Below are positions 42,558 to 51,758 of a stretch of DNA of 64,000 bases, in pieces. The DNA comes from Bradyrhizobium diazoefficiens (GTDB lineage: Bacteria > Pseudomonadota > Alphaproteobacteria > Rhizobiales > Xanthobacteraceae): assembly GCF_018129965.1 (NCBI RefSeq), contig NZ_JAFCKW010000031.1, forward strand, positions 1 through 64,000, read 5' to 3'. The stretch's first letter is position 1. The number at the start of each line of letters is the position of its first letter. A program made the position numbers and the translations under genes. The notes below the pieces were generated by a model that did not search any database, was not told the origin of the DNA, and saw nothing but the letters and a program-made list of their open reading frames with translations.

Positions 42558-43278
42558 GAACATGATGGCTGACGCGCTGCTCGACGTCGACGGCATCGAG
42601 ACCTGCTACGGCCTGTCCCAGGTCCTGTTCGGCCTGTCGCTGTCGGTCAAATCTGGCGAGATGGTTTCGCTGATGGGCCGCAACGGCATGGGCAAGACCA
42701 CCACGATCCGCTCCATCATGGGCCTGACGCCGGCGCGCGCGGGCAGCATCCGTTTTGCGGGCACCGAAGTGCGCACGCAGCCGTCCTACAGGATTGCAAA
42801 GCTCGGCGTCGGCCTCGTCCCCGAGGGACGCCAGATCTTCCCGAATCTCACCGTGCGCGAAAACCTGGTTGCGGCCGCCGCCGACCGCTTCGACAGCGCC
42901 AATCCCTGGACGCTCGCCGCGATCTACGTGATGTTCCCGCGGCTCGCCGAACGCGCCGCCAACATGGGCAACCAGCTCTCCGGCGGCGAGCAGCAGATGC
43001 TCGCGATCGGCCGCGCGCTGATGACCAATCCGAAGCTGCTGATTCTGGATGAAGCGACCGAAGGCCTGGCGCCGCTGATCCGTGAGGAGATATGGAGCTG
43101 CCTGTCGCTGCTCAAGAGCCGCGGCCAGTCGATCCTCGTCGTCGACAAGAACGTCGACCACCTCGCCCGCATCTGCGACCGCCATTACATCATCGAGCGC
43201 GGCAAGACGGTGTGGAGCGGGACGTCGGACCAGCTGATGGCCGAGCCGGATCTGCAGCACAAATATCTGGGGATTTGA
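42550..43278 (+). CDS. livF: LIV-type ABC transporter ATPase (LivF)
   Basis: A 242-aa ATPase. Walker A is GRNGMGKT, the LivF motif GLVPEGRQIFPNLTVRENL is present, signature is LSGGEQQMLAIGRAL, and Walker B LLILDEATEGLAP. The switch His loop reads VVDKNVDH where most ABC proteins have EHD, a variation worth noting though seen in some LivF homologues. It ends the operon; a repeat element follows. Confidence 0.92.
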
Positions 43279-43287
43279 GAGACGTAG

Positions 43288-43420
43288 CTGTCGTCCCTGC
43301 GAACGCAGGGACCCATACCGCGGAATCGATCGACCGCGCACAGTATCGATCCCGAACGACCGGCCTTCGCCAAACGTCTCCCTAGGGGTATGGGTCCCGG
43401 CGTTCGCCGGGACGACGTCG
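43288..43420. repeat. Palindromic intergenic repeat (GTCGTCCCTGCG type)
   Basis: Opens with CTGTCGTCCCTGCGAACGCA and closes with GGTCCCGGCGTTCGCCGGGA, matching the family at 8703, 25146 and 56233. It fills the space between the convergent livF and GS-like genes. Confidence 0.85.
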
Positions 43421-43438
43421 GAGGGAGAGTCGTCGCAA

Positions 43439-44875
43439 TCAAAACGACTCGAAATATTCCCGGTGCTCCCAGTCCGACACCTCGGCCTGAAACCGCTCGA
43501 TCTCCGCGTTCTTGATGTGGACGTAGTAGTCCACGAACTCCGCGCCCAGCGCGCCACGGAAGAACGGATCGTCGTTGAGCGCGTACACCGCCTCGCGCAG
43601 GCTCTTCGGCAGCAGCGGCGCCTTGGTCTCGTAGGGCGTGTCGGCCGACGGGCCGGGATCGAGCTTGCGGTCGATGCCGTCGAGGCCTGAGAGAATCTGC
43701 GAGGCCATGTAGAGATAGGGATTGGCAGCGGGCTCGCCGATGCGGTTCTCGAGGCGGGTGGCGGCATCGCCCGCACCGCCGAGCACGCGGATCATCACGC
43801 CGCGATTGTCGCGGCCCCAGATCGCGCGATCCGGCGCCAGCGAATAGGAGCGGTAGCGCTTGTAGCCGTTGATGGTCGGCGTCGTGAACACGGTCGAAGC
43901 GCGGGCGTGCTCGAGCAGGCCGGCGAGCCAGGCGCGGCCGAACGCGCTGAGAGGTTCGCCGCCGTCCTTCGCCATGAACTGGTTCTCGCCGCTCGTGCGC
44001 GAGACGATCGATTGATGAAGGTGCCATCCGCTCGCGAATACGTTCGGCAGCTTCGGCCGGCACATGAAGGTGGCGTGATAGCCGTGGCGGCGCGCGATCT
44101 GCTTCACGGCGCTACGGAACAGCACCATGTTGTCGGCGGGCTCCAGGCCCTTCTTCGGCGCGAAGGTGAATTCGCACTGGCTCGGCCCGAACTCGACCTC
44201 GACCGACCGCAAGGGCAGGCCGAGCGCGACGATGTCGCGCCGCAGGATCTCCAGCACCGGCTCCATCTGGTCGAAGCGCTGTTCGGTGAGATATTGGTAG
44301 CCGTGGCTGAGCAGGCTGACCGAGGGCGGCGTGCCCGGCTGGCCGGCATCCTCGGGCCGCATGTGCGGATCGTCGAGCTTGAAGATGTGAAATTCGACCT
44401 CGAGCCCGGCGACGAAATCGTGGCCGCGGCTGCCGAGTTCTTCGAGCACCTTGCGATAGAGCCCGCGTGTTGCGAACGGCACGGGACGGCCATCCTGGAA
44501 ATACAGGTCGCACAGCACCCAGCCCGTTGTCGGCGCCCACGGCAGCACGCGGAAGGTCGTGGGATCGGGCACCATCAGCACGTCGGCCGCACCCTCCATC
44601 TCCTTCATGCCGAACCCGCCGCCGGCGGTGAACACCGGGAACACCGTGCGGTGCGAGGTGTCCTTGGCGAGCATGGTGGTGGTGATGGAGCAACCGCTCT
44701 CCAGCGAGGCGATGGCCTCGGAGGCGATGATGGTCTTGCCGCGCAGAATGCCGTGCTGGTCGGGGAATGCGAGGCGGATGACCTCGAGGTTCTTCTCCTC
44801 GACGATGCGCCGCATGCGCGCTGCGGCGTCCTTCTGCTCGTCAGACCACAGCGCATGACGCGCGACGAAACTCAC
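43439..44875 (-). CDS. Glutamine-synthetase-like ligase (gamma-glutamylamide synthetase type)
   Basis: A 478-aa GS-fold protein. It has a beta-grasp N-terminal domain (LEVIRLAFPDQHGILRGKTI) and catalytic-domain blocks GLEVEFHIFK, EVEFGPSQCEFTF, FASGWHLHQSI and NGYKRYR with the ENRIGEP ending. It is more like the PuuA/IpuC/AtdA1 group, which ligate glutamate to amines, than housekeeping GlnA. The neighbouring Rieske oxygenase gene is upstream on the same strand, 130 bases apart with a repeat between. A ligase next to a dioxygenase recalls aniline degradation. The actual amine is unknown. Confidence 0.8.
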   Translation of the reverse strand: MSFVARHALWSDEQKDAAARMRRIVEEKNLEVIRLAFPDQHGILRGKTIIASEAIASLESGCSITTTMLAKDTSHRTVFPVFTAGGGFGMKEMEGAADVLMVPDPTTFRVLPWAPTTGWVLCDLYFQDGRPVPFATRGLYRKVLEELGSRGHDFVAGLEVEFHIFKLDDPHMRPEDAGQPGTPPSVSLLSHGYQYLTEQRFDQMEPVLEILRRDIVALGLPLRSVEVEFGPSQCEFTFAPKKGLEPADNMVLFRSAVKQIARRHGYHATFMCRPKLPNVFASGWHLHQSIVSRTSGENQFMAKDGGEPLSAFGRAWLAGLLEHARASTVFTTPTINGYKRYRSYSLAPDRAIWGRDNRGVMIRVLGGAGDAATRLENRIGEPAANPYLYMASQILSGLDGIDRKLDPGPSADTPYETKAPLLPKSLREAVYALNDDPFFRGALGAEFVDYYVHIKNAEIERFQAEVSDWEHREYFESF

Positions 44876-44895
44876 TTCAACACTCCTTCAACTGC

Positions 44896-44989
44896 CGTAG
44901 GGTGGGCAAAGCGAAGCGTGCCCATCTCGTCTGTCGTATTTGCGGAAGCATGGTGGGCACGGCGCGTCGCGCCTTTGCCCACCCTACGG
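44896..44989. repeat. Inverted repeat (GTAGGGTGGGCAAAG...CTTTGCCCACCCTAC)
   Basis: Arms CGTAGGGTGGGCAAAGCG and CGCCTTTGCCCACCCTACG flank a centre with a second pair around GTGCCCATC and GGTGGGCAC. It sits between the Rieske and GS-like genes, which share a strand. Confidence 0.8.
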
Positions 44990-45005
44990 GTTCCGTGCAA
45001 CGACG

Positions 45006-46364
45006 TCACCCCGCCGCCGTCAGCCGGTGCACATTATCGGCGATCACCTTGGGCACCGGCGCCGTCCATGGCGCGCCGCGGCGTCGCTTGACGTCGACTT
45101 CCATCCAGTAGGTCTCCCAGCCCCGGGTCGGCCCGATGCCGTCCATCGTGGCCGGCCCCTGGATGCTGCGTGCATTGGCTTCGTTGAGGAACAGCATCGG
45201 CTTTTCGCCGCCCGCAACCTTTTCGATCTCCTGCCGCAGCAGGCGGCGATATTGCACGATCGCCTTGTCGCTCGAGCCGAGATGCTCCTTGGTACGATCC
45301 TGAATCGCGCCCATCGACTCGACCGCCCACTGGTCGTGGACGTTGATGTCGTTGCCCATGCCGGTATAGGTCGCGGTCTGCTGCTCGTGCGGATCGAAAC
45401 CGTAATCGTTGCTGCTGTTCTTGCGCGATTTGTAGTCGGGCAGCTCGTAGAGCTCGAGCCGCTGCTCGCGCATCTTCTTCTTGTCGACCGGGTTGGTGTA
45501 GCTGGTGAAGATCGCGTACCAGTAGCAGTTCTCGTCGTCGACCGGCACGTGCCACTGCGTGATCGTCATCTCCGTGCTCATCGGGATGACGAAGGCGTGT
45601 GGGAACAGCTGGTTGGTGACGCGCACATGGGTGCGCTCCTCGTCGATCTCTCTGAGCGCGATCAGCCGCAGGCCATATTCGGTGTGCTCGACATTGATGA
45701 TCGGGCGATCGTACTCGCGCAAAATCTTCGTCATCGGCAGGTCGCTTCCTGCGGAAGCGCCGCGGAATTGCTTGCCATAGGCGGTGGAGGTGTCCTCGTC
45801 CTCGAAGAAGCGGTGCAGGTAGGAGGCGTGCGCGGGGTCGATGCCGACCTCCAGCGCCTGCAGCCAGTTGCAGGCCATGTGTCCCTTGAACGCAAAGGTG
45901 TGCGTGCCGGGTGCGACGAAGCAATCGATCTCGGGGAATGCCGGCGGTTCGCCCTCGCCGAGATACGCCCAGAGGATGCCGCTCTTCTCCACCACGGGGT
46001 AGGAGCGCTGGCGGATGTTCTGGCAGAGCTTCGACTCTTTTGGCTCTGCCGGGGTCTCGATGCACTGGCCGGTCGCGTCGAACAGCCAGCCGTGGAAGGC
46101 GCAGCGCAATCCGCCATGCTCGAGCCGTCCGAAGGCGAGGTCGGCGCCGCGATGGGCGCATTGGCGGTCCATCAGGCCGTAGCGCCCGGTCTCGTCGCGG
46201 AACAGCACCAGGTTTTCGCCGAGCAACTTGACGGGGCGGATCGGCCGCTCGCCGTCCAGCTCATCGACCAGCGCCGCCGGCTGCCAGTAGCTGCGCATCA
46301 GCTTGCCGCAGGGGTCCTTCGGGCCCGTGCGGGTGATCAGGTCGTTCTGCTCCTGGCTCATCAT
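45006..46364 (-). CDS. Stand-alone Rieske aromatic-ring-hydroxylating oxygenase alpha subunit
   Basis: A 452-aa oxygenase. The Rieske cluster ligands lie in CAHRGADL and CAFHGWLFD, and the mononuclear iron site in EVGIDPAHASYLHRFF. Length and absence of a beta-subunit gene suggest a one-component-type oxygenase like the phthalate or phenoxybenzoate dioxygenase group, with the reductase encoded elsewhere. It diverges from an IclR regulator and is followed by the GS-like gene. Substrate is not evident; an aromatic amine or amide is possible from the GS-like partner. Confidence 0.86.
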   Translation of the reverse strand: MMSQEQNDLITRTGPKDPCGKLMRSYWQPAALVDELDGERPIRPVKLLGENLVLFRDETGRYGLMDRQCAHRGADLAFGRLEHGGLRCAFHGWLFDATGQCIETPAEPKESKLCQNIRQRSYPVVEKSGILWAYLGEGEPPAFPEIDCFVAPGTHTFAFKGHMACNWLQALEVGIDPAHASYLHRFFEDEDTSTAYGKQFRGASAGSDLPMTKILREYDRPIINVEHTEYGLRLIALREIDEERTHVRVTNQLFPHAFVIPMSTEMTITQWHVPVDDENCYWYAIFTSYTNPVDKKKMREQRLELYELPDYKSRKNSSNDYGFDPHEQQTATYTGMGNDINVHDQWAVESMGAIQDRTKEHLGSSDKAIVQYRRLLRQEIEKVAGGEKPMLFLNEANARSIQGPATMDGIGPTRGWETYWMEVDVKRRRGAPWTAPVPKVIADNVHRLTAAG

Positions 46365-46422
46365 GGCGGGCGCATCCTTCTTGATGAGGATAATCGTCGA
46401 TCAGCGAAGCCCGCTCGTCTTC

Positions 46423-46456
46423 GCCTCTCCCCGCAAGCGGGGCGAGGGAGCGCGAG
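46423..46456. repeat. Short inverted repeat
   Basis: CCTCTCCCCGCAAGCGGGGC followed by GAGGGAGCGCGAG, a fragment of the CTCTCCCGCAAG-type element, upstream of the Rieske gene. Confidence 0.6.
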
Positions 46457-46493
46457 ACCGAGCCTGCCTAACCGAAGCTATCCCAGGCGAGTG

Positions 46494-46518
46494 TTCGCCT
46501 ATTGAACGAATGGGCGAA
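46494..46518. promoter_or_regulatory. Dyad between Rieske and iclR genes
   Basis: TTCGCC and GGCGAA lie 13 bases apart, with ATTGAACGAAT between them, in the divergent promoter region. It is a candidate IclR operator. Confidence 0.4.
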
Positions 46519-46576
46519 TTATGACATGCCTCGGAAAGGCGGCAAGCACTATTTTGCAGGAGCGTCCGGAAGCCCC

Positions 46577-47362
46577 ATGCCCAAGTTGAAACGCAGCGAG
46601 TCCGACGAGCGCGCGACGGATTTCGTCGAGAGCCTCGATCGCGGCCTGCGCCTGCTCCAATGCTTCGGCGCGACCACGGGCCCGATGACGCTGAGCGATC
46701 TCGCCCGCGCTGCCGACCTGCCGCGCGCCACCGCGCGGCGCATGCTGTTCACGCTCCAGCGCGGCGGCTACGTCGCCGGTGACGGAAAACTGTTCTCGCT
46801 GACGCCGCATGTGCTGACGCTCGCGGCGTCCTATCTGCGCTCCAACCAGCTCGTCACGGTCCTGCAACCGGTGCTCGATCATGTCGCGCTCGCGGCCAAC
46901 GAAATCGCTTCGCTGGCGGTGCTCGATGGCGATGACGTCGTATTCGTCGCGCGCAGCAGCCCTGCGCGGATGTTCTCCGGCGGTCTCGAAATCGGCTATC
47001 GGCTGCCCGCCTTCTGCACCTCGGTCGGCCGCGCCATGCTCGGCCAGCTCGACGATGCCGATCTCGCCGCGCGTCTGAAAGCGACTAAGCGTGAAGCGTT
47101 GACGCCGCAGACCGTGATCGAATCCAAGGCGTTGCTCGCGCGCATCCACGCCGATCGCGCCCAGGGTTATTCGCTGGTCGACCGCGAGGCCGAGCCGCAT
47201 TTCCGGTCGATCTCGGTGCCCGTCCGCCGCTACGACGATGTGATTATCGCCGCCATCAACATGGGCGCCCATGTCGACCGTGTGCCGGCGCAGGAATTGA
47301 TCGATCGCTTCCTGCCGCTGCTGCGCGACGGGGCGGAGTCGGTCCGCTCGCAGTTGCTGTAG
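46577..47362 (+). CDS. IclR-family regulator (PcaR/PobR-like)
   Basis: A 261-aa regulator. The winged helix is LSDLARAADLPRATARRMLF with a preceding ESLDRGLRLLQCFG helix, and the effector domain follows (PVLDHVALAANEIASLAVLD). These resemble the PcaR/PcaU/PobR branch that senses aromatic pathway intermediates. The ATG of MPKLKRS is chosen, with GGAAG four bases upstream; an in-frame ATG 25 codons earlier lies within the putative operator. It diverges from the Rieske gene and is the likely regulator of the Rieske/GS-like pair. Confidence 0.87.
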   Translation: MPKLKRSESDERATDFVESLDRGLRLLQCFGATTGPMTLSDLARAADLPRATARRMLFTLQRGGYVAGDGKLFSLTPHVLTLAASYLRSNQLVTVLQPVLDHVALAANEIASLAVLDGDDVVFVARSSPARMFSGGLEIGYRLPAFCTSVGRAMLGQLDDADLAARLKATKREALTPQTVIESKALLARIHADRAQGYSLVDREAEPHFRSISVPVRRYDDVIIAAINMGAHVDRVPAQELIDRFLPLLRDGAESVRSQLL

Positions 47363-47371
47363 CTAACTGCG

Positions 47372-47764
47372 TCAGCGGTTGCGCATCCAGTCGGCAAGGC
47401 CCGATATCGCGCGATCGAGCTCCTGCCGTGCGGCTGGGTCAGGTACCGTCTCCTCCAGCGCGCCGCGCATGCAGGTGAGCCAGGCGTCGCGCTCGGCATC
47501 GCCGATGGCAAAGCCGAGGTGCCGCTGCCGCAGGCGCGGATGCCCCTTCTCGGGCGTGTAGAGTTTCGGGCCGCCGGTCCATTCGCTGAGATAGCGCTTG
47601 AGCACGTCCCTGATCAGGCCGAGGTCATCCGCATGCATGGCGCGGATGGTCTTCGCCTCCGGCAGGGTGTCCATCCGGTCGTAGAAGCGATCGACCAGGA
47701 GGTCGATCGCGGCGCTGCCGCCGATCCGCTCGTACATGGAGATCGTGGTGGGGCTATCGGTCAT
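47372..47764 (-). CDS. Group II truncated haemoglobin
   Basis: A 130-aa globin. Group II features are the YLSEWTGGP segment (with the conserved Trp), Tyr of the FYDRM helix, and the proximal His in RQRHLGFAIG. Such globins bind O2, and some handle NO or peroxide. The gene begins 12 bases after the boxR stop, so it is likely co-transcribed with boxR. An O2-supply or protective role for the oxygen-dependent BoxB enzyme is a reasonable inference but not shown by the sequence. Confidence 0.88.
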   Translation of the reverse strand: MTDSPTTISMYERIGGSAAIDLLVDRFYDRMDTLPEAKTIRAMHADDLGLIRDVLKRYLSEWTGGPKLYTPEKGHPRLRQRHLGFAIGDAERDAWLTCMRGALEETVPDPAARQELDRAISGLADWMRNR

Positions 47765-47776
47765 GACGAACTGGGC

Positions 47777-48685
47777 CTAGAGCGCCACGCTGCGCAGCCC
47801 GAAGCTGCGCGCCTCGTTCTGCAATACGGGCCGCACCGCATCGATCAGCCGCGCCGCCGCCGCATCGACCGATAGTCCCGCTGTATCCACCACCGCGGTC
47901 GCGCGCGCATAGAGCGGTTCGCGGCTCCGCAGGATGTTGCGCAACTCGGCCATCGCGGAGCGGTCATCCGCCATGGGGCGCAGATCGCCCTGGCGGCGGA
48001 CGCGGGCCATGTGCTCCTCGGGCTCGGCCTTCAGCCAGATCGTGTAGAATGACGACAGGATCTGGTCGAAGGTCAGGGGCTCGGAGACGATGCCGCCGCC
48101 GGTCGCCAGCACCATCAGCTCGTTGCGTGCGAGCAGATGCTGGAGCGCGGCCTGCTCCATGCGGCGAAAGCCTTCCTGGCCGTACAGCGCGATGATCTCG
48201 GCGACCGAGAGACCGTTCTGCTGTTCGACCTCCTTGTTGAGCTCGACGAAGCTCCAGCCGATTTTCCTGGCCAGGATCTTGCCGAGCGTTGATTTGCCGG
48301 CGCCGCGCAGGCCGATCAGCGCGATGCCGCAGAACGGTGCGCGTCTGGCTGCGGATGCGCTGCCGCCGGCGAGCAGGTCCTTGGCCTGCGCGATCTGCGC
48401 CGGCGTCGCCTTGCGCAGGAGATCGCGAAACATCTGCCAGTCCGGCGCCGGCTCTGCCGAGGGGAGCAGGTCTTCCAGATGCGCGCCCATCGCGTCGGAG
48501 ACGCGGCGCAGCAGCACGATGGAGACATTGCCCTTGCCGCTTTCGAGCTGCGCGATGTAGCGCTCCGAAATGCCGGAGACCTTGGCGAGCACCTTGCGCG
48601 ACATGCCGCGCAGTGCGCGCATGGTGCGCACGCGCTGGCCGAGCTGTTCGAGAAATCGGGATTCGGCGTCGGGACTGTCGGTCAT
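47777..48685 (-). CDS. boxR: BoxR/BzdR-type regulator (HTH fused to shikimate-kinase-like domain)
   Basis: A 302-aa regulator of benzoyl-CoA catabolism. Residues about 15-75 form an HTH_3 DNA-binding domain (LAKVSGISERYIAQLESGKG). A linker follows, then a shikimate-kinase-like domain (about 120-300) with Walker A GLRGAGKS at 125-132 that binds benzoyl-CoA in BzdR/BoxR. The ATG of MTDSPDA is used; the frame extends 15 codons further without a better site. It diverges from the benzoate-CoA ligase gene. TGCA dyads upstream of boxC and livHMGF are its likely targets. Confidence 0.92.
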   Translation of the reverse strand: MTDSPDAESRFLEQLGQRVRTMRALRGMSRKVLAKVSGISERYIAQLESGKGNVSIVLLRRVSDAMGAHLEDLLPSAEPAPDWQMFRDLLRKATPAQIAQAKDLLAGGSASAARRAPFCGIALIGLRGAGKSTLGKILARKIGWSFVELNKEVEQQNGLSVAEIIALYGQEGFRRMEQAALQHLLARNELMVLATGGGIVSEPLTFDQILSSFYTIWLKAEPEEHMARVRRQGDLRPMADDRSAMAELRNILRSREPLYARATAVVDTAGLSVDAAAARLIDAVRPVLQNEARSFGLRSVAL

Positions 48686-48823
48686 GAGCCTTCTTTTGCG
48701 GATGTCTTTGAAAAAGCTCCTGCGCCGCACTTTAATGAAACATAATGCCTGCTAGGATTGACAGCAAGGCGTCGCAGTGTCTTTCTATGAATTATAATTC
48801 TAAAATCTAGGGGGGAGACGTCC

Positions 48824-50365
48824 GTGAGCGAGGGATCCTACAACGCGGTGACCTGGCTGCTCGACCGCAATGTCGAGGAGGGCAGGGAAGGCAAGCTCGC
48901 GTTCGACGACACCGCCTCCCGTCTCACCTATGGCGAGCTGCAGCAACAGACGCGGCGCGCCGCCAACATGCTACGCCGGCTCGGCGTCCGCCGCGAAGAG
49001 CGCGTCGCGATGATCATGCTGGATACGGTCGACTTTCCGATCGTGTTTCTCGGCGCGATCCGCGCCGGCATCGTGCCGGTGCCGCTCAACACGCTGCTGA
49101 CCGCGGACCAATACGCCTACATCCTCGCCGACTGCCGCGCCCGCGTGCTGTTCGTGTCCGAGGCGCTCTACCCCGTCATCAAGGACGTCGTCGGCCGCAT
49201 GCCCGATCTCGAGCATGTCGTGGTAGCAGGCGCCAAGCAGAACGGACACAGGCAGCTCACCGAGGAGATCGCCGGCGAGAGCGTTGAGTTCACGACGGCG
49301 GCGACGCATCCGGACGAGCCGGCATTCTGGCTATACTCATCGGGCTCGACCGGCATGCCCAAGGGCGTGCGTCACATTCACTCGAACCTGCAGGCGACCG
49401 CCGACACCTATGCCAAACAGGTGCTCGGCATCCGCGAGAGCGACGTCTGCCTTTCCGCCGCCAAACTGTTCTTCGCCTACGGCCTCGGCAATGCGCTGAC
49501 CTTCCCGATGTCGGTCGGCGCCAGCGTGATTCTCAACAGCGAGCGGCCGACGCCCGCGCGCATGTTCGACCTGATGAACCGCTACGATCCGTCGATCTTC
49601 TACGGCGTGCCGACGCTGTTCGCGGCGATGCTCAACGACGAGACGATGAAGGAGAAGCGCGGCGGCAAGGCCTTGCGCATCTGCACCTCGGCCGGCGAGG
49701 CGCTGCCGGAATCCGTCGGCAACAGCTGGAAGCGGCGCTTCGGCGTCGACATCCTCGACGGCGTCGGCTCGACCGAGCTCCTGCACATCTTCCTGTCGAA
49801 CGCGCCCGGCGACATCAAATACGGCTCGTCCGGCAAGCCGGTGCCGGGCTATGCGGTGCGGCTCGTCAACGAAGCCGGCCAGGACGTCGCCGACGGCGAG
49901 GTCGGCGAACTGCTGGTCGATGCGCCCTCGGCCGGCGAGGGCTATTGGAACCAGCGCCACAAGAGCCGCCGTACTTTCGAGGGCCCATGGACCCGCACCG
50001 GCGACAAATATGTCCGCGACGCCGATGGTCGCTACACCTTCTGCGGCCGTGCCGACGACATGTTCAAGGTCTCCGGCATCTGGGTCTCGCCGTTCGAGGT
50101 CGAGAGCGCGCTGATCACCCATCCGGCCGTGCTGGAAGCCGCCGTCATTCCCGAAGCCGATCCGGAAGGCCTCTTGAAGCCGAAGGCCTTCGTCGTGCTG
50201 CGGCCGGGTGCGCCGACGGCGGACCTGCAGGAACTGCTGAAGGAGCACGTCAAGCACAAGATCGGCCCGTGGAAATATCCGCGCTGGATCGACGTGGTGG
50301 AGTCCTTGCCGAAGACCGCGACCGGAAAGATCCAGCGGTTCAAATTGCGCGAGGGCGCGAACTAG
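48824..50365 (+). CDS. bclA: Benzoate-CoA ligase
   Basis: A 513-aa adenylate-forming ligase activating benzoate to benzoyl-CoA. The P-loop is YSSGSTGMPKG (residues about 171-181), the adenine motif DGVGSTELLHIF, the hinge GRADDMFKVSG, and the catalytic Lys lies in KTATGKIQRFK. The LFFAYGLGNALTFP segment is typical of benzoate-CoA ligases. Start is GTG at 48824. It is the first gene of the box operon, divergent from boxR across 138 bases. Use of 2-aminobenzoate or fluorobenzoates is possible as in relatives. Confidence 0.92.
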   Translation: MSEGSYNAVTWLLDRNVEEGREGKLAFDDTASRLTYGELQQQTRRAANMLRRLGVRREERVAMIMLDTVDFPIVFLGAIRAGIVPVPLNTLLTADQYAYILADCRARVLFVSEALYPVIKDVVGRMPDLEHVVVAGAKQNGHRQLTEEIAGESVEFTTAATHPDEPAFWLYSSGSTGMPKGVRHIHSNLQATADTYAKQVLGIRESDVCLSAAKLFFAYGLGNALTFPMSVGASVILNSERPTPARMFDLMNRYDPSIFYGVPTLFAAMLNDETMKEKRGGKALRICTSAGEALPESVGNSWKRRFGVDILDGVGSTELLHIFLSNAPGDIKYGSSGKPVPGYAVRLVNEAGQDVADGEVGELLVDAPSAGEGYWNQRHKSRRTFEGPWTRTGDKYVRDADGRYTFCGRADDMFKVSGIWVSPFEVESALITHPAVLEAAVIPEADPEGLLKPKAFVVLRPGAPTADLQELLKEHVKHKIGPWKYPRWIDVVESLPKTATGKIQRFKLREGAN

Positions 50366-50390
50366 ACGACGGAGAGAGAAGCGCGCGATC

Positions 50391-51209
50391 ATGACGAACC
50401 TCACCCCCACCGGCTTGCTCGACATCGGCACCGCCAGCCTCGAATACAAATGGCTCGCGCCGCCGGTTCCTGATGCGCCGACCATCGTCATGCTGCACGA
50501 AGGCCTCGGCTGCGTCGGCCTGTGGGGCGACTTCCCTGCGAAGCTCCAGCAGGTCACCGGCGCCGGCATCTTCGCCTATTCGCGGGCCGGCTACGGCCAG
50601 TCGAGCCTGGTCACGCTGCCGCGGCCGCTCGACTACATGCAGCGCGAGGCGCTGGACGTGTTGCCGAAAATTCTCGACGCGATCGGCTTCAAGCGCGGCC
50701 TGCTGCTCGGCCATTCCGACGGCGCGTCGATCGCCACGATCTATGCCGGTGCGCATCAGGATCACCGGCTGCAAGGGATCGTGCTGATGGCGCCGCATTT
50801 CATCGTCGAGGACATTTCTGTGCAATCGATCGCGGCGATCAAGACCGTTTTCGAGACCACGGACCTCAAGGCCAGGCTCGGGCGCTGGCACAGGGACGTC
50901 GATAACGCTTTCTACGGCTGGAACGGCGCCTGGCTCGATCCGAAATTCCGTCACTGGGACATCTCGGACTATCTCGCCTATATCCGTCTTCCCATTCTGC
51001 TGCTGCAAGGTGTAGATGACCAGTACGGGACACTGCGTCAGATACAAATTGCGCAGGAAGAGTGCTACTGTCCTGTAGATATTGAAATCATTTCAGGCGC
51101 GGGCCATTCCCCGCATCGTGAAGCGCCGGGGGCGACGCTTGACGCGATTGAAAAGTTTGCAAGAGCGGCCCTGCGTGACGATCAGGGACTTCAGGGGCGC
51201 GCCGCATGA
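50391..51209 (+). CDS. Alpha/beta hydrolase of the box operon
   Basis: A 272-aa alpha/beta-fold hydrolase. The triad is S in GHSDGAS near residue 107, D in QGVDDQYG near 209, and H in GAGHSPHREAP near 239. Its place between the ligase and boxC suggests a thioesterase or lactonase side role in the pathway. Such hydrolases accompany box clusters in other bacteria, but their function is unclear to me. The stop is 18 bases before the DUF309 gene start. Confidence 0.85.
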   Translation: MTNLTPTGLLDIGTASLEYKWLAPPVPDAPTIVMLHEGLGCVGLWGDFPAKLQQVTGAGIFAYSRAGYGQSSLVTLPRPLDYMQREALDVLPKILDAIGFKRGLLLGHSDGASIATIYAGAHQDHRLQGIVLMAPHFIVEDISVQSIAAIKTVFETTDLKARLGRWHRDVDNAFYGWNGAWLDPKFRHWDISDYLAYIRLPILLLQGVDDQYGTLRQIQIAQEECYCPVDIEIISGAGHSPHREAPGATLDAIEKFARAALRDDQGLQGRAA

Positions 51210-51227
51210 TCCTGCGGAGGCCCGTGC

Positions 51228-51752
51228 ATGAATGTACCGTCGCATGCCAACGGCCCGCTGCCGTGGCCCCAATGGGCCTATGTGCCGGGCGAGGCCGCCG
51301 GGCTGGATGCCGATTACGAAACGCTCGATCTTGCCAAGGCGCTGGTGCCCTCGGCCTTCCGCGGCTACGTGCCCGCCCGCCATCCGGCGCTGCGCTACGG
51401 GCTCGCGCTGAACGACCGCGGCTATTTCTGGGAATCGCAGGAGGTGCTGGAGGCAGTGTGGGCTGCCGCGCCGCAAGGCGGCCGCGAGCGCATCCTGCTG
51501 CGCGCCTGCATCCTCATCTCCAATGCAAATCTGCGGCTGCGGATGCAGAAGGCGCATTCGGCCGCACGCCTGTTCGGCGATGCGCTGGCAGAGTTGCGGT
51601 CGCTCACCGCGCGCATGGCGGTGCCGGCCGGCGACGGCTTCGTCGAGAGCTTTCCGGTTCCGGCATTGACCGCCTTGCTCCAAGCCAAGCTCGGCCGTCC
51701 CCAGCTCTCCAAGGCCGACTGGATCGCGATCAGCGCCATCGTGCGGTCCTAG
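51228..51752 (+). CDS. DUF309-domain protein
   Basis: A 174-aa protein carrying a DUF309-like segment, FWESQEVLEAVWAAAPQG, where the usual HE pair reads WE. The N-terminus has a PWPQWAYVPGEAAG motif. DUF309 has no assigned biochemical role that I know. It follows the alpha/beta hydrolase by 18 bases. The boxC gene starts 108 bases after it, with two palindromic operators in between, so it probably ends the ligase operon. Confidence 0.7.
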   Translation: MNVPSHANGPLPWPQWAYVPGEAAGLDADYETLDLAKALVPSAFRGYVPARHPALRYGLALNDRGYFWESQEVLEAVWAAAPQGGRERILLRACILISNANLRLRMQKAHSAARLFGDALAELRSLTARMAVPAGDGFVESFPVPALTALLQAKLGRPQLSKADWIAISAIVRS

Positions 51753-51758
51753 GGCGGC

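Noticed and set aside
43439-44875. Annotating the GS-like gene as housekeeping glnA
   Set aside because: It is not beside glnB, and its catalytic-domain blocks look more like gamma-glutamylamide synthetases.
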